Shown here: positions 37,502-45,687 of the stretch, in pieces
How the letters are laid out: each line of letters opens with the position of its first letter
Numbering within the stretch: position 1 is the first letter of the stretch
DNA from: Marinobacter nauticus
GTDB lineage: Bacteria; Pseudomonadota; Gammaproteobacteria; Pseudomonadales; Oleiphilaceae
Assembly (NCBI RefSeq): GCF_003634635.1
Contig: NZ_RBJB01000004.1
Coordinates: 722,865 to 786,864 of the forward strand
Length of the DNA stretch: 64,000 bases
Reading direction: 5' to 3'
Notes under the pieces: generated by a model
Database searches by the model: none
Seen by the model: the letters and a program-made list of their open reading frames with translations, nothing else
Told to the model about the DNA's origin: nothing
Position numbers and translations under genes: made by a program

Positions 37502-38865
37502 GGCTGGGGCGGTTTTCTTGCAGGTTTGCGCTTGCGACGGCGCTTTTTCGGACCACCGGAGCCCAGCTCGGAAAGCATTTTTTCCTGCGCACGCTCATCC
37601 GCCTGCTGGAATTCCGTCCACCATTGCCCGAGGCCCGGCTCAATTTCGCCCGCGGCTTCCCGCACCAGCAGAAAATCGTAGGCCGCCCGGAAGCGCGGAT
37701 GGGTCATGGTACCGAACGCTCGTTTGCCCTGGCGACGGGGTAGCCGCATCTGCAGTTCCCAGATTTCTTTCATGGGGCCCGAGAAACGTTTCGGTATCGC
37801 GGTTGCCTGCACCTGGCGGCCGATCACCTTGCCGATGGCGCCGTGCAGCGCCGGCTGAACCGGATCGCCATTGTCCTGGCGCCTGCGCCATTCCACCTGC
37901 AGAGCCGGCCAGAGCATGGCCGCGAACAGGAAATACGGGGTCACTGATTTGCCCTGGGCAATCCGGGCATCGGTGTTGCGAAGGGCTTGCAGTATCAGTT
38001 CATCGGGTTCGCCGGCATCCAGTGCCCGGGCGGTCTCCGGGAACAGTGGGGCCAGCAGACCATAGTTCTGAAGCAGGCGATAGGTTGCCTCGCCGTGGCC
38101 GGCGGAGAACAGTTTGAGGACTTCATCGAACAGCCGGGCCGGAGGGATGTGCGCCAACAGTGGGGCCAGCTCCCGAATGGGGGCCTCCGTTTCCGGCTCA
38201 ATCTGGAAGTCCAGTTTGGCCGCAAAACGAATGGCGCGCAGCATTCTCACGGGATCTTCCCGATAGCGGGTTTCCGGGTCGCCAATCAGGCGGATCTGAC
38301 GGTTTTTCAGATCCTGCACGCCGTTGGCAAAGTCGATAATGGAGAAATCCCGGATGCAGTAATACAACGCATTGATGGTGAAGTCGCGCCGAAGTGCGTC
38401 TTCTTCCTGATTGCCATAGACATTATCCCGCAGTAACAGACCATGTTCACTGGTCTTGTGCTCGTCGTCGGCCAGGTCGTCATCGGTATCCCGGGCATTA
38501 CCGCGGAAGGTGGTTACTTCGATGATTTCCCGCCCGAACACCACGTGCACAATGCGAAAGCGGCGACCAATCAGGCGGGAGTTCCGGAACAGGTCGTGAA
38601 CTTCTTCGGGTGTTGCGTTGGTGGCTATGTCGAAGTCTTTGGGTTGTCCGCCAAGTAGAATGTCGCGAACGCCACCGCCCACCAGATAGGCCTCGTAGCC
38701 GGACTTGTTCAGACGGTGCAGTACCTTCTTGGCCGGTTCACTGATCATGGAGCGGGAGACATTGTGCTGATCCCGCGGGATCTCCTGCCGCTGGTAGTGG
38801 CGGGCTTTCTTCTTCCCGTTGCCGGGAATGAAGGAGCGTAGTTTTTCAACAAGTCGTTTAGGCAT
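37498..38865 (-). CDS. pcnB: Poly(A) polymerase I
   Basis: Adds poly(A) tails to RNA 3' ends, marking them for decay. It is 455 residues. It begins with a basic segment, then the nucleotidyltransferase domain GGGVRDILLGGQPKDFDIAT (Gly-rich loop and catalytic D-x-D), RRFRIVHVVFGREIIEV, RRDFTINALYYC and REDPVRMLRAIRFAAKL. The Arg/Lys-rich tail (PKKRRRKRKPARKPPQP) probably binds RNA. It is positioned directly downstream of the CrcZ-like RNA gene, as in Pseudomonas, where crcZ lies between cbrB and pcnB. Confidence 0.97.
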   Translation of the reverse strand: MPKRLVEKLRSFIPGNGKKKARHYQRQEIPRDQHNVSRSMISEPAKKVLHRLNKSGYEAYLVGGGVRDILLGGQPKDFDIATNATPEEVHDLFRNSRLIGRRFRIVHVVFGREIIEVTTFRGNARDTDDDLADDEHKTSEHGLLLRDNVYGNQEEDALRRDFTINALYYCIRDFSIIDFANGVQDLKNRQIRLIGDPETRYREDPVRMLRAIRFAAKLDFQIEPETEAPIRELAPLLAHIPPARLFDEVLKLFSAGHGEATYRLLQNYGLLAPLFPETARALDAGEPDELILQALRNTDARIAQGKSVTPYFLFAAMLWPALQVEWRRRQDNGDPVQPALHGAIGKVIGRQVQATAIPKRFSGPMKEIWELQMRLPRRQGKRAFGTMTHPRFRAAYDFLLVREAAGEIEPGLGQWWTEFQQADERAQEKMLSELGSGGPKKRRRKRKPARKPPQP

Positions 38866-39000
38866 GGAATTCCGTGTTTGCGAAGCGCAAAAACGGGGAT
38901 TTTAACGGTTTGCGCAGGAATTGCACATGTTTGACGGAAATGCCAGTGAATAAAGTGGTCATGGAGGCCTGTTGAGGGAAGGCTATTTTTGGCAGTCCGG
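38866..39000. other. Spacer between CrcZ-like terminator and pcnB
   Basis: A 135-base stretch upstream of the pcnB ATG, probably holding the pcnB promoter. No gene is visible. Confidence 0.4.
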
Positions 39001-39036
39001 AAAATCAAAAGGCGGATCCGTTTCCACGAATCCGCC
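39001..39036 (-). terminator. Terminator of the CrcZ-like RNA
   Basis: On the minus strand GGCGGATTCG and CGGATCCGCC form a 10-bp stem (one G-T wobble) around TGGAAA, followed by TTTTGATTTT. It defines the RNA 3' end. Confidence 0.88.
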
Positions 39037-39389
39037 CTGAAAGCGTTGACGATCTGCATTGTTTTTGTTGTTGCCGGGATTCTTTTTGATTCTTTTACCC
39101 CACTGTGTTGTCCCCAAGATAAGGACCTTAAGCAATGCAAACGGAAAGCTTTGAATACATAGAGCGGCCAGTAACACGGTGCGGGTTATGGGAGTATCTG
39201 CAGTGTCGCCTGGAAGACGATTCTTCTCTACATCTACAACTCGCACGTGTCGTGGGACCCCTAAAAAGCATAGTACCCAAAACACTCAGTTCGCTTGCAC
39301 CCTGTTCTTGTTTTTGTTGCCGGGCGCTCGTGCAGCTATTTGTTTTTGTTTTGGCGCTGCGTTGTCACTTTTGTTTTTGTTGTTGTGCG
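39001..39389 (-). ncRNA. crcZ: CrcZ-like Crc/Hfq-sequestering small RNA (predicted)
   Basis: A predicted RNA of about 389 nt in the cbrB-pcnB gap, the location and approximate size of Pseudomonas CrcZ (407 nt, remembered). The start follows from the sigma-54 promoter (+1 near 39389) and the end from a hairpin with T-run at 39001-39036. On the transcribed strand the 10-mer ACAAAAACAA occurs four times: 39371-39380, 39340-39349, 39308-39317 and 39059-39068. The first three are spaced 31-32 nt apart near the 5' end, and a more degenerate A-rich stretch lies at 39078-39096. Such motifs bind Hfq with Crc in Pseudomonas CrcZ. The region has no credible coding sequence. Function as a decoy is inferred from position, promoter and motifs. 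Confidence 0.82.
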
Positions 39390-39399
39390 CTTATTAGTG

Positions 39400-39415
39400 T
39401 GCAGTGGTCGTGCCA
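39400..39415 (-). promoter_or_regulatory. Sigma-54 promoter of the CrcZ-like RNA
   Basis: On the minus strand TGGCACGACCACTGCA matches the sigma-54 consensus: the -24 GG and -12 GC are separated by exactly 10 bases. The predicted +1 is near 39389. Pseudomonas crcZ is transcribed from an RpoN promoter activated by CbrB (established). Confidence 0.88.
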
Positions 39416-39463
39416 GTTTTAGAAAAGCCTTTTTAAACAGGAGGTTATGAAAATGAGGTATGT

Positions 39464-39548
39464 AAGTGTTACCCCGTATCTCCTGAAAGTGTTACCTGGG
39501 TCTCATGATCTGGACAGGAAGTGTTACCGAGAGGAACAGGCGGTAACA
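39464..39548. promoter_or_regulatory. Upstream activator repeats, probable CbrB sites
   Basis: Three direct copies of AAGTGTTACC (plus strand, 39464-39473, 39487-39496, 39519-39528) and one inverted GGTAACA (39542-39548), which forms TGTTACC-N13-GGTAACA with the third copy. Copy starts are 23 and 32 bases apart, about two and three helical turns. They lie 50-145 bases upstream of the sigma-54 promoter, a normal enhancer position for CbrB (site specificity is inferred). Confidence 0.72.
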
Positions 39549-39573
39549 ACTGATTCTGGGTTCATTCTTTGTG

Positions 39574-40968
39574 TCAGGCTTTTTTGCGGGGGATGCCCAG
39601 GCGTTGCCGACGCTCCCAAAGTGACTTTCGGCTGATGCCCAGCTTCTGCGCCAGCTCGGTCTCGCTCATCCGGTCCTGATTTTCAAGCACAAAGTGTTGG
39701 AAGTAATCCTCCAGCGACAGATCGTTGGACGAATCAACATCCCTTGCAGGGGTTTGTTCATTATTGCCTTCAACCAGGGTTTCCGGGATGTACTCGTCGG
39801 CGGAGTCGCTGTCCAGGTCCAGTACCGCCGGGGTAATGACATCGCCATCGGTCAGGATTGAGGCTCGTTCGATGGCGTTTTCCAGTTCCCGGACGTTGCC
39901 GGGCCAGCGATAGCGTTCCAGTGCCTGCATAGCCTCGGGGCTCAGAGACAGCTCCGGGCGACCAAGCTTGCTGGCCTGGCGTTTCAGGAATCGGCGAGCC
40001 AGGCCCAGAATGTCGGCGCGACGTTCCCGCAGGGGCGGTATGCGGATCTGCATCACATTCAGTCGGTAGTAAAGGTCTTCCCGGAACTCGCCGGTTCTGG
40101 TCATGGCTTTCAGGTTTCGGTGGGTTGCGGCGATCATCCGCACATCCACGGTCCGGCTCTGGGTGGAGCCCACTTTGCGAATCTCGCTTTCCTGCAACAC
40201 CCGCAGCAATCGGGCCTGGGCTTCGGCAGGTAGTTCGCCAATTTCATCCAGGAACAGACTGCCGCCGTCTGCCGCTTCAATCAGCCCGGTGCGGGCCGAG
40301 ACGGCGCCGGTAAAGGCGCCTTTCTCGTGGCCAAACAGTTCCGATTCGATCAGGCTTTCGGGAATGGCCGCGCAGTTTACGGAGATGAGCGGTTTGCTGG
40401 CTCGCGGGCTGAGCAGGTGCAGAGCCCGCGCCGCCAGTTCTTTACCGGTACCGGATTCGCCCTGGATAAGCACTGTGGTCTCGGTGGGGGCGACTTTGCG
40501 AATCAGGGTGAACACCTTCTGCATGGGCTCACACTGGCCAAACATGATCTCGGATGGGTCCGAGTCGGGTCCGCTCGTGCGGGCGGCATCACCAGGGCCG
40601 GTTATTTCATCGGAAGCCGAAGACTTGCGTGCCAGAATATTCTCTACAGCCGCGAGCATTTCGTCATGGTCGAAGGGTTTGGCAATGTAATCCACGGCGC
40701 CCATCTTCATGGAGTCAACCGCGGACCGCAAACTGGCATAACTGGTCATGATCAGTACCGGCGTGTTGGGGGCGCGGTTGATCATTTCCGTACCGGCGGC
40801 GCCTGGCAGGCGCAGATCGGTGATGACCAGGTCGAAGCTGTCCGGGTCGAGGCCCTCGGCTTCTTCTACCGAGACAGCATCTGCCACCTCATAGCCGGCG
40901 TGCTGGAGAAGTTTGCGAACCGCCGAGCGGATAATGTCTTCGTCTTCAACAATCAGAATACGGGGCAT
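39574..40968 (-). CDS. cbrB: Sigma-54-dependent response regulator CbrB
   Basis: An NtrC-family activator, 464 residues. The receiver domain has phospho-acceptor Asp in DLVITDLRLPG (about residue 52). The AAA+ domain has Walker A GESGTGKELAARALH, the sigma-54-contact loop GAFTGA (in HEKGAFTGAVSAR), and LFLDEIGELPAEAQARLLRV. The C-terminal Fis-type helix-turn-helix is ETELAQKLGISRKSLWERRQ. It lies 7 bases after cbrA and next to the predicted CrcZ promoter, its main known target in Pseudomonas. It sits between pcnB and cbrA exactly as in Pseudomonas. Confidence 0.95.
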   Translation of the reverse strand: MPRILIVEDEDIIRSAVRKLLQHAGYEVADAVSVEEAEGLDPDSFDLVITDLRLPGAAGTEMINRAPNTPVLIMTSYASLRSAVDSMKMGAVDYIAKPFDHDEMLAAVENILARKSSASDEITGPGDAARTSGPDSDPSEIMFGQCEPMQKVFTLIRKVAPTETTVLIQGESGTGKELAARALHLLSPRASKPLISVNCAAIPESLIESELFGHEKGAFTGAVSARTGLIEAADGGSLFLDEIGELPAEAQARLLRVLQESEIRKVGSTQSRTVDVRMIAATHRNLKAMTRTGEFREDLYYRLNVMQIRIPPLRERRADILGLARRFLKRQASKLGRPELSLSPEAMQALERYRWPGNVRELENAIERASILTDGDVITPAVLDLDSDSADEYIPETLVEGNNEQTPARDVDSSNDLSLEDYFQHFVLENQDRMSETELAQKLGISRKSLWERRQRLGIPRKKA

Positions 40969-40975
40969 AGGGTGT

Positions 40976-43939
40976 TCACGACCTTTCGTTCGGGCTGCTG
41001 TAACCGCTGTCGGTATCAGGCTCGTAGGCAGGCAGGCGGAGTCTTACGCAGGTGCCCAGGCCGGTTTCCGGATTGGCCGGGCTTTCCACCTGAATGTTGC
41101 CATAGTGCTCTTCAATGATGCTGTACACCAGTGACAGGCCAAGTCCGGTTCCTTTGTTGGGGGCCTTGGTGGTGTAAAACGGTTCGAAAATATGATCCAG
41201 CTGGTCTGCCGGTATGCCGGAGCCTTCGTCAATGACCTCGATGATAGCGGAGTAGCCGTCGGCCTTTCCAGCAACCCGGATGGTGCCGCCGTCCGGGGAA
41301 GCGTCCCGGGCATTGGCCAGCAGGTTGATGAATACTTGTACCAGCCGTTGTTCATCTCCCAGCACCTGCAGGCTGGCGGGGCACTCGTTCAGAAAACTGA
41401 TGCCGAGCCCCTTTTCGCTGAGCGACAGCAGGTTGATGGATTCATCAATGCAGCGGTGCAGGCTGACCGGCTCATAACGGTTGGCATGAGCGTGGTTGCC
41501 GGTACGTGCGAAGTTCATCAGCGACTGCAGGATGGTGGAAATGCGTCGGGTCTGCTGCTGAATCTGGTCTGCAGTTTCCAGAATGGACGGATCATCGGTT
41601 TCCAGTTTCAGGTTCTGGGCCAGAGACGAGATGCCGGTGACGGGATTACCGATTTCGTGAGCGACGCCCGCCGCGAGGCGCCCCACGGAGGCCAGTCGTT
41701 CGCTGTGCATCAATTCATCTTCCAGCAAGCGGGTTTCGGTCTGGTCCTCCACCAGGATGATCGAGCCGCCTTCGGTGTGATCCGGGCCGCTCAGTGTCGC
41801 CTTGTGCAGGTTCAGCCAATGTGGCTTGCCGCGAAGATCCAGCCTGTGCTTGTAGCGGTGCAGGTCGTCGCCTCGATTGAAATCGTCCAGCAGGGCGTGC
41901 CAGTGCTCCGGCAGGGCCAGCAGCTTGGCCCCGACCACTTCCTCGGCGGAAATGTTGGTGAGGCTTTCCATGGCATGATTCCACATCAGAATCTCGCCGT
42001 CTTCACCCACTGAACAGGCGGGGATGGGCAGGTTCTGCAGGGTCTGCCGGTAGTGGCGGCGAAGGTTGTCCAGTTCGCCGGCCAGGCCGGTGAGCTGATT
42101 CTGGTAATCGCCCAGCGCTCGCTCCACATAGCGAATATCCTGCCCGGTACCTCCATGGGTGAGCGGTTTGAAGCCCAGGTGGCGCTTGACGATGTCCCGG
42201 GCGACCGAAGGCCCCAACAGGCCAGACAGGTTGATTTCCACTTGATCCCGCAACCGCCGCAACTGGTAAGGCCGGAACTCGACATTGGGGAGCTTGAGCT
42301 GGTTCAGGGCCCGCTCCACTTCCCGACGGGCGACCCGGATGCCCAGTGGCTCGGCCAGTTGCTGCACGAATTCGTTGGAGGATGCTGCCAGCAGTTCCCG
42401 CCGCTGCGGCCGGGACAGGGCGCCGAGCGAGCACGCCTGAGCGGCACTGGTTTCCTCCGGTGATGCCGGGCTGAGAATTGAGATCAGCGCAAACACACTG
42501 ATGTTGGCGGTCAGGCTGACGAAGGTGAACAGGTGCCAGTTGTCGTAGCCGGGCGTAACCGGCAGCTCAAGCCAGGACAGGATGTCTGCCGCCACCGAGA
42601 ACGGCAACACCAAGGTGATCAACCAGATGAACAGGCCGGTAAACAGGCCGGCAATCAGGCCACGGCGGTTGCCTTCGGGCCAGTAGATGACGCCAAGCGC
42701 GCCCGGCAGCAGCTGCAGTGTGCCGGAGAGCGAGATGGCGCCCAGTATGGACAGGTCCAGGTGCTGGCCAATGGTTTCATGGAACAGCAGGGCCAGAAAC
42801 AGGATGACGGCAATCAGTAGGCGTTTGACCCACTGCAGCCAGCGATAGATGTCACCTTGATCCCGGGGCGTCTTGAGCGGCAGAACAACGTGGTTAAGCA
42901 CCATGCCGGACAGGGCCAGGGTACTGACGATCATCAGTCCGCTGGCGGCGGAAAGCCCGGCAATGTACATGGCCATGGTCAGGACGGGGCTCTCCAGGGC
43001 CTGGGCTACGCCGATACTGAAAAAGGCCGGCGGAGCGTCAACCGACAGCGCCTGGCCACCCCAGACAATCAGCGGCACCGGCAGGCCGACCAGCAGCAGG
43101 TACAGTGGCAATCCCCAGCTGGCCTTCGCGAGGGCACGGGGGGACGGGTTCTCACTGAAAGTCATGTGGTACATGTGGGGGAGCACCAGGGCCGCGGCGA
43201 ACGACATCAGCAGCAGTGCCCGCCAGCTTCCGTCATTAATTGCCATGGTCATGGTGGCTTCCGGATGTGAAGTTTCCGCCAACCAGGCCTCAAGCCCGTT
43301 GGTACCACCGAAAACCGAGAACAGGATAACGCCGCCTAAAACCAGGAGGGCAACCACTTTCACCAGGGAGTCGAAGGCGATGGCCAGTACCAGCCCCTGA
43401 TGGTTGCCGGAGGCCTGATGGCGACGGGCACCAAACAGCATGGTGAAAAGCACCACGATCAGGCTGAACATGACGCTGATAACTTTCGGCGGCGCATCCG
43501 GGGCGAGCAGGCTGGCGGAAACCGAGACTGCCTGAATCTGCATGCTCAGCAAGGCCAGAATGGCCGCAGCCGAACACAGGGTGACCAGGGTGCCCGCCCA
43601 CTGACTGCGGTAACGATAGGCAAAAAGATCGGCCAGCGACGTCAGCTGGTAGGCGCGGCCTATGCGGAGAATCGGGTTGAGCAGAACCGGTGCCAGCAGG
43701 AAGGCGCCGCTGATGCCCAGGTAATAGGCCAGGAAGCCGTAGCCGGAGTCCGCCGCCATACCAATGGCGCCGTAGACGGCCCAGATGCCGGCATAAACCC
43801 CAAGGCTAAGGGTATAGATCAGTGGGTGGCGAACCCAGCGGCGCAATAACGTGCCCCGTTCGGTGCCCCAGGCAATGCCGAACAGAACGATCAGATAAAA
43901 CAGGCTGGCCAGCAGCAGGCCGGTGGCGCTAAAACTCAT
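40976..43939 (-). CDS. cbrA: Sensor histidine kinase CbrA with SLC5-type transporter domain
   Basis: A membrane sensor that phosphorylates CbrB. It is 987 residues from ATG 43939. The first about 480 residues form a sodium:solute symporter (SLC5) domain with about 13 transmembrane helices. This is followed by a STAC-like linker, a PAS domain (LQNLPIPACSVGEDGEILMW), and a kinase core: H-box GVAHEIGNPVTGI, N-box NLLANARDA, and G-boxes DEGSGIPADQ and KGTGLGLSL. In Pseudomonas it senses carbon/nitrogen balance, and histidine transport has been reported for the SLC5 part. The start overlaps the cbrX stop by 11 bases. Confidence 0.95.
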   Translation of the reverse strand: MSFSATGLLLASLFYLIVLFGIAWGTERGTLLRRWVRHPLIYTLSLGVYAGIWAVYGAIGMAADSGYGFLAYYLGISGAFLLAPVLLNPILRIGRAYQLTSLADLFAYRYRSQWAGTLVTLCSAAAILALLSMQIQAVSVSASLLAPDAPPKVISVMFSLIVVLFTMLFGARRHQASGNHQGLVLAIAFDSLVKVVALLVLGGVILFSVFGGTNGLEAWLAETSHPEATMTMAINDGSWRALLLMSFAAALVLPHMYHMTFSENPSPRALAKASWGLPLYLLLVGLPVPLIVWGGQALSVDAPPAFFSIGVAQALESPVLTMAMYIAGLSAASGLMIVSTLALSGMVLNHVVLPLKTPRDQGDIYRWLQWVKRLLIAVILFLALLFHETIGQHLDLSILGAISLSGTLQLLPGALGVIYWPEGNRRGLIAGLFTGLFIWLITLVLPFSVAADILSWLELPVTPGYDNWHLFTFVSLTANISVFALISILSPASPEETSAAQACSLGALSRPQRRELLAASSNEFVQQLAEPLGIRVARREVERALNQLKLPNVEFRPYQLRRLRDQVEINLSGLLGPSVARDIVKRHLGFKPLTHGGTGQDIRYVERALGDYQNQLTGLAGELDNLRRHYRQTLQNLPIPACSVGEDGEILMWNHAMESLTNISAEEVVGAKLLALPEHWHALLDDFNRGDDLHRYKHRLDLRGKPHWLNLHKATLSGPDHTEGGSIILVEDQTETRLLEDELMHSERLASVGRLAAGVAHEIGNPVTGISSLAQNLKLETDDPSILETADQIQQQTRRISTILQSLMNFARTGNHAHANRYEPVSLHRCIDESINLLSLSEKGLGISFLNECPASLQVLGDEQRLVQVFINLLANARDASPDGGTIRVAGKADGYSAIIEVIDEGSGIPADQLDHIFEPFYTTKAPNKGTGLGLSLVYSIIEEHYGNIQVESPANPETGLGTCVRLRLPAYEPDTDSGYSSPNERS

Positions 43940-44105
43940 TGGGATCCCGCCGCCATTCCAGCCAGAAACCGATAGCAATCAGCCCACCCCAGATCACGAA
44001 GGGGCTGTACCAGGCATTCTCCGGCGATGTCCACCAATCCAGGATATTGGGCGAAAAAATATAGATAGCCAGTACCAGCAGAAATACCAGGCGGTAGATA
44101 TACAT
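43929..44105 (-). CDS. cbrX: CbrX-like small membrane protein
   Basis: A 58-residue gene too short for most ORF finders. It begins MYIYRLVFLLVLAIYIFSPN and continues WYSPFVIWGGLIAIGFWLEW, so it has two hydrophobic segments and probably sits in the inner membrane. It starts 4 bases past the gluQ stop and its own stop overlaps the cbrA start by 11 bases, indicating translational coupling to cbrA. A small gene in the same position in Pseudomonas is called cbrX. Its role may be to set CbrA translation or to associate with it. Confidence 0.82.
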   Translation of the reverse strand: MYIYRLVFLLVLAIYIFSPNILDWWTSPENAWYSPFVIWGGLIAIGFWLEWRRDPNEF

Positions 44106-44109
44106 CGGG

Positions 44110-45027
44110 TTATCGGTCCGAAGGCGAAAGTGTCCCGCCGGTTATACCACGGGCCTGCCCGGATGTCAGGGGAATGGCGCTCCGTTGCCAGTGGGCCTCG
44201 GCCCAATTGAGAACTTCTTCAACCGTGGCACGAGCGAGTGTCGGCTCCGGTTGCTGCCCCAGGGCCTGAAGTGCCAGAAAGAGATTGCGGGCAGGGTGAT
44301 CGTCATCCAGGGCCGGAGCGTGGGTCTGCTTGCTGAGTTTCTGGCCTTGTTCGTTGACGATTACCGGAATGTGCAGCCAGTGGGGTGGCTCGGCACCCAG
44401 GGCCCGGAAGACCTGTTGTTGCTGCGCGGTCATGTCGAGCAGGTCAGAGCCGCGAACCACATGAGTGATGCCCTGGTCGATATCGTCGACAACGACTGCC
44501 AGCTGATAGGCGTAGAAACCTTCCTTGCGCAGAATGACCGGATCGTCCAGTTCGGCGTGCACCATCTGTACCTGGGGGCCAAGCAGATCGTCCTGCCAGT
44601 GACTTGCTTCCTCTTCGAGGGCAAAGCGAACGGCGTGTGGGCCATCCCCGGGGCTGGTGTCACCTCGCTGGCACCGATTGGGATGGTAGCCGTGGTTGTC
44701 TTTGAGTTGTTTGCGTGAGCACCGGCAGCGATAGGCTTTGTTCTGCGCCAGCAGGGTTTCGATGGCACTCTGGTAGGCGTCGTGTCGCCGGGACTGGAAG
44801 CGGACGGATTCGTCGGGGAAAAGGCCGTGGCATTCCAGTGAATGCAGTATCTGGCCGGTGGCTTCCGGGGGCTCCCTTAGTGGGTCAAGGTCTTCGATGC
44901 GAACCAGCCAGTCACCGCGGGCAAGCTTTGCTTCCAGCCAGCTGGCCAGAGCCGTGACCAGGGAACCAAAGTGCAGTGGGCCGGTGGGGGAAGGGGCAAA
45001 CCGCCCGCGATAACGTGAAGTCGCCAT
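44110..45027 (-). CDS. gluQ: Glutamyl-queuosine tRNA(Asp) synthetase
   Basis: Glutamylates the queuosine base of tRNA-Asp. It is 305 residues from ATG 45027. It is the truncated GluRS-like paralogue: HIGH-type motif RFAPSPTGPLHFGSL, LVRIEDLDPLREPP, a zinc-site YRCRCSRKQL with later C, and KMSKS-like QKLSKQTHAP, but no anticodon-binding domain. An in-frame GTG at 45054 is possible but lies in a hairpin. It follows dksA, and dksA-gluQ is a conserved pair. The downstream cbrX is 4 bases away. Confidence 0.94.
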   Translation of the reverse strand: MATSRYRGRFAPSPTGPLHFGSLVTALASWLEAKLARGDWLVRIEDLDPLREPPEATGQILHSLECHGLFPDESVRFQSRRHDAYQSAIETLLAQNKAYRCRCSRKQLKDNHGYHPNRCQRGDTSPGDGPHAVRFALEEEASHWQDDLLGPQVQMVHAELDDPVILRKEGFYAYQLAVVVDDIDQGITHVVRGSDLLDMTAQQQQVFRALGAEPPHWLHIPVIVNEQGQKLSKQTHAPALDDDHPARNLFLALQALGQQPEPTLARATVEEVLNWAEAHWQRSAIPLTSGQARGITGGTLSPSDR

Positions 45028-45037
45028 AGGCGTAGAA

Positions 45038-45065
45038 GGGCCGGCGGAGGACACGCCGCCGGCCC
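45038..45065. repeat. GC-rich hairpin between dksA and gluQ
   Basis: GGGCCGGCG and CGCCGGCCC arms (with extra pairing toward the loop) occupy the gap just after the dksA stop and 10 bases before the gluQ ATG. There is no T-run. It may moderate gluQ translation or stabilise the dksA 3' end. Confidence 0.5.
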
Positions 45066-45074
45066 GGGGCAGCG

Positions 45075-45515
45075 TCAGATGCCGGTCTGGCGTTCGCGAA
45101 TCTCAGCCAGGGTCTTGCAATCGATGCACAGAGTGGCCGTCGGACGGGCCTCCAGACGACGAATGCCGATTTCCACACCACACTGGTCGCAAAAACCGTA
45201 GTCGTCCTTGTCGATACGATCGATAGTCTGGTCGATTTTCTTGATCAGCTTCCGCTCGCGGTCGCGGGTGCGCAGTTCCAGGCTGAACTCTTCTTCCTGG
45301 GTTGCGCGATCGCTGGGATCCGCGTAGTTTGCTGCGTCTTCCTGCATGTGGTGCATGGTGCGGTCGACTTCTTCCATCAGCTCCTGCTTCCATTGCAGCA
45401 GCAGATCTTTGAAGTGCTGGAGCATTTCCGCACTCATGTAGTCTTCACCCTTCTTCATTTCATAAGGGGTGAAGTTGGTAAAACGTTCGCGTGGTTGTTC
45501 TGCAGTGTTTGCCAT
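45075..45515 (-). CDS. dksA: RNA polymerase-binding transcription factor DksA
   Basis: Binds the RNA polymerase secondary channel and acts with ppGpp on stringent promoters. It is 146 residues. A coiled coil (LLQWKQELMEEVDRTMHHMQ) carries the acidic tip DPSDRA (D-x-x-D-x-A). The C4 zinc finger is FCDQCG ... LCIDCK. The length is as in E. coli (151). It lies upstream of gluQ, as usual. Its partners spoT, rpoZ and target rRNA promoters are also in this window. Confidence 0.97.
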   Translation of the reverse strand: MANTAEQPRERFTNFTPYEMKKGEDYMSAEMLQHFKDLLLQWKQELMEEVDRTMHHMQEDAANYADPSDRATQEEEFSLELRTRDRERKLIKKIDQTIDRIDKDDYGFCDQCGVEIGIRRLEARPTATLCIDCKTLAEIRERQTGI

Positions 45516-45687
45516 TGAACCCGGCCTCTTGTTTGTACTTCACAAGAACGCTTTGCTTCCCTCCGCGCCAGTGTGGCTGCGCGGTTTTACCCTGGATAGC
45601 ATTCGTCCTGAAACGGGAATTTGCGGAAAATAGCAGATAAGTCACAGGGGTGCCAGCCTTGTGACACGTACTTTTTGCGGAGAGCAC

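Noticed and set aside
39135..39422. Short open frames on the plus strand in the cbrB-pcnB gap
   Set aside because: They have low-complexity composition (strings of Leu, Phe, Cys), no family resemblance, and lie opposite the predicted CrcZ-like RNA; their Phe/Leu/Cys runs are the complement of the A-rich motifs.
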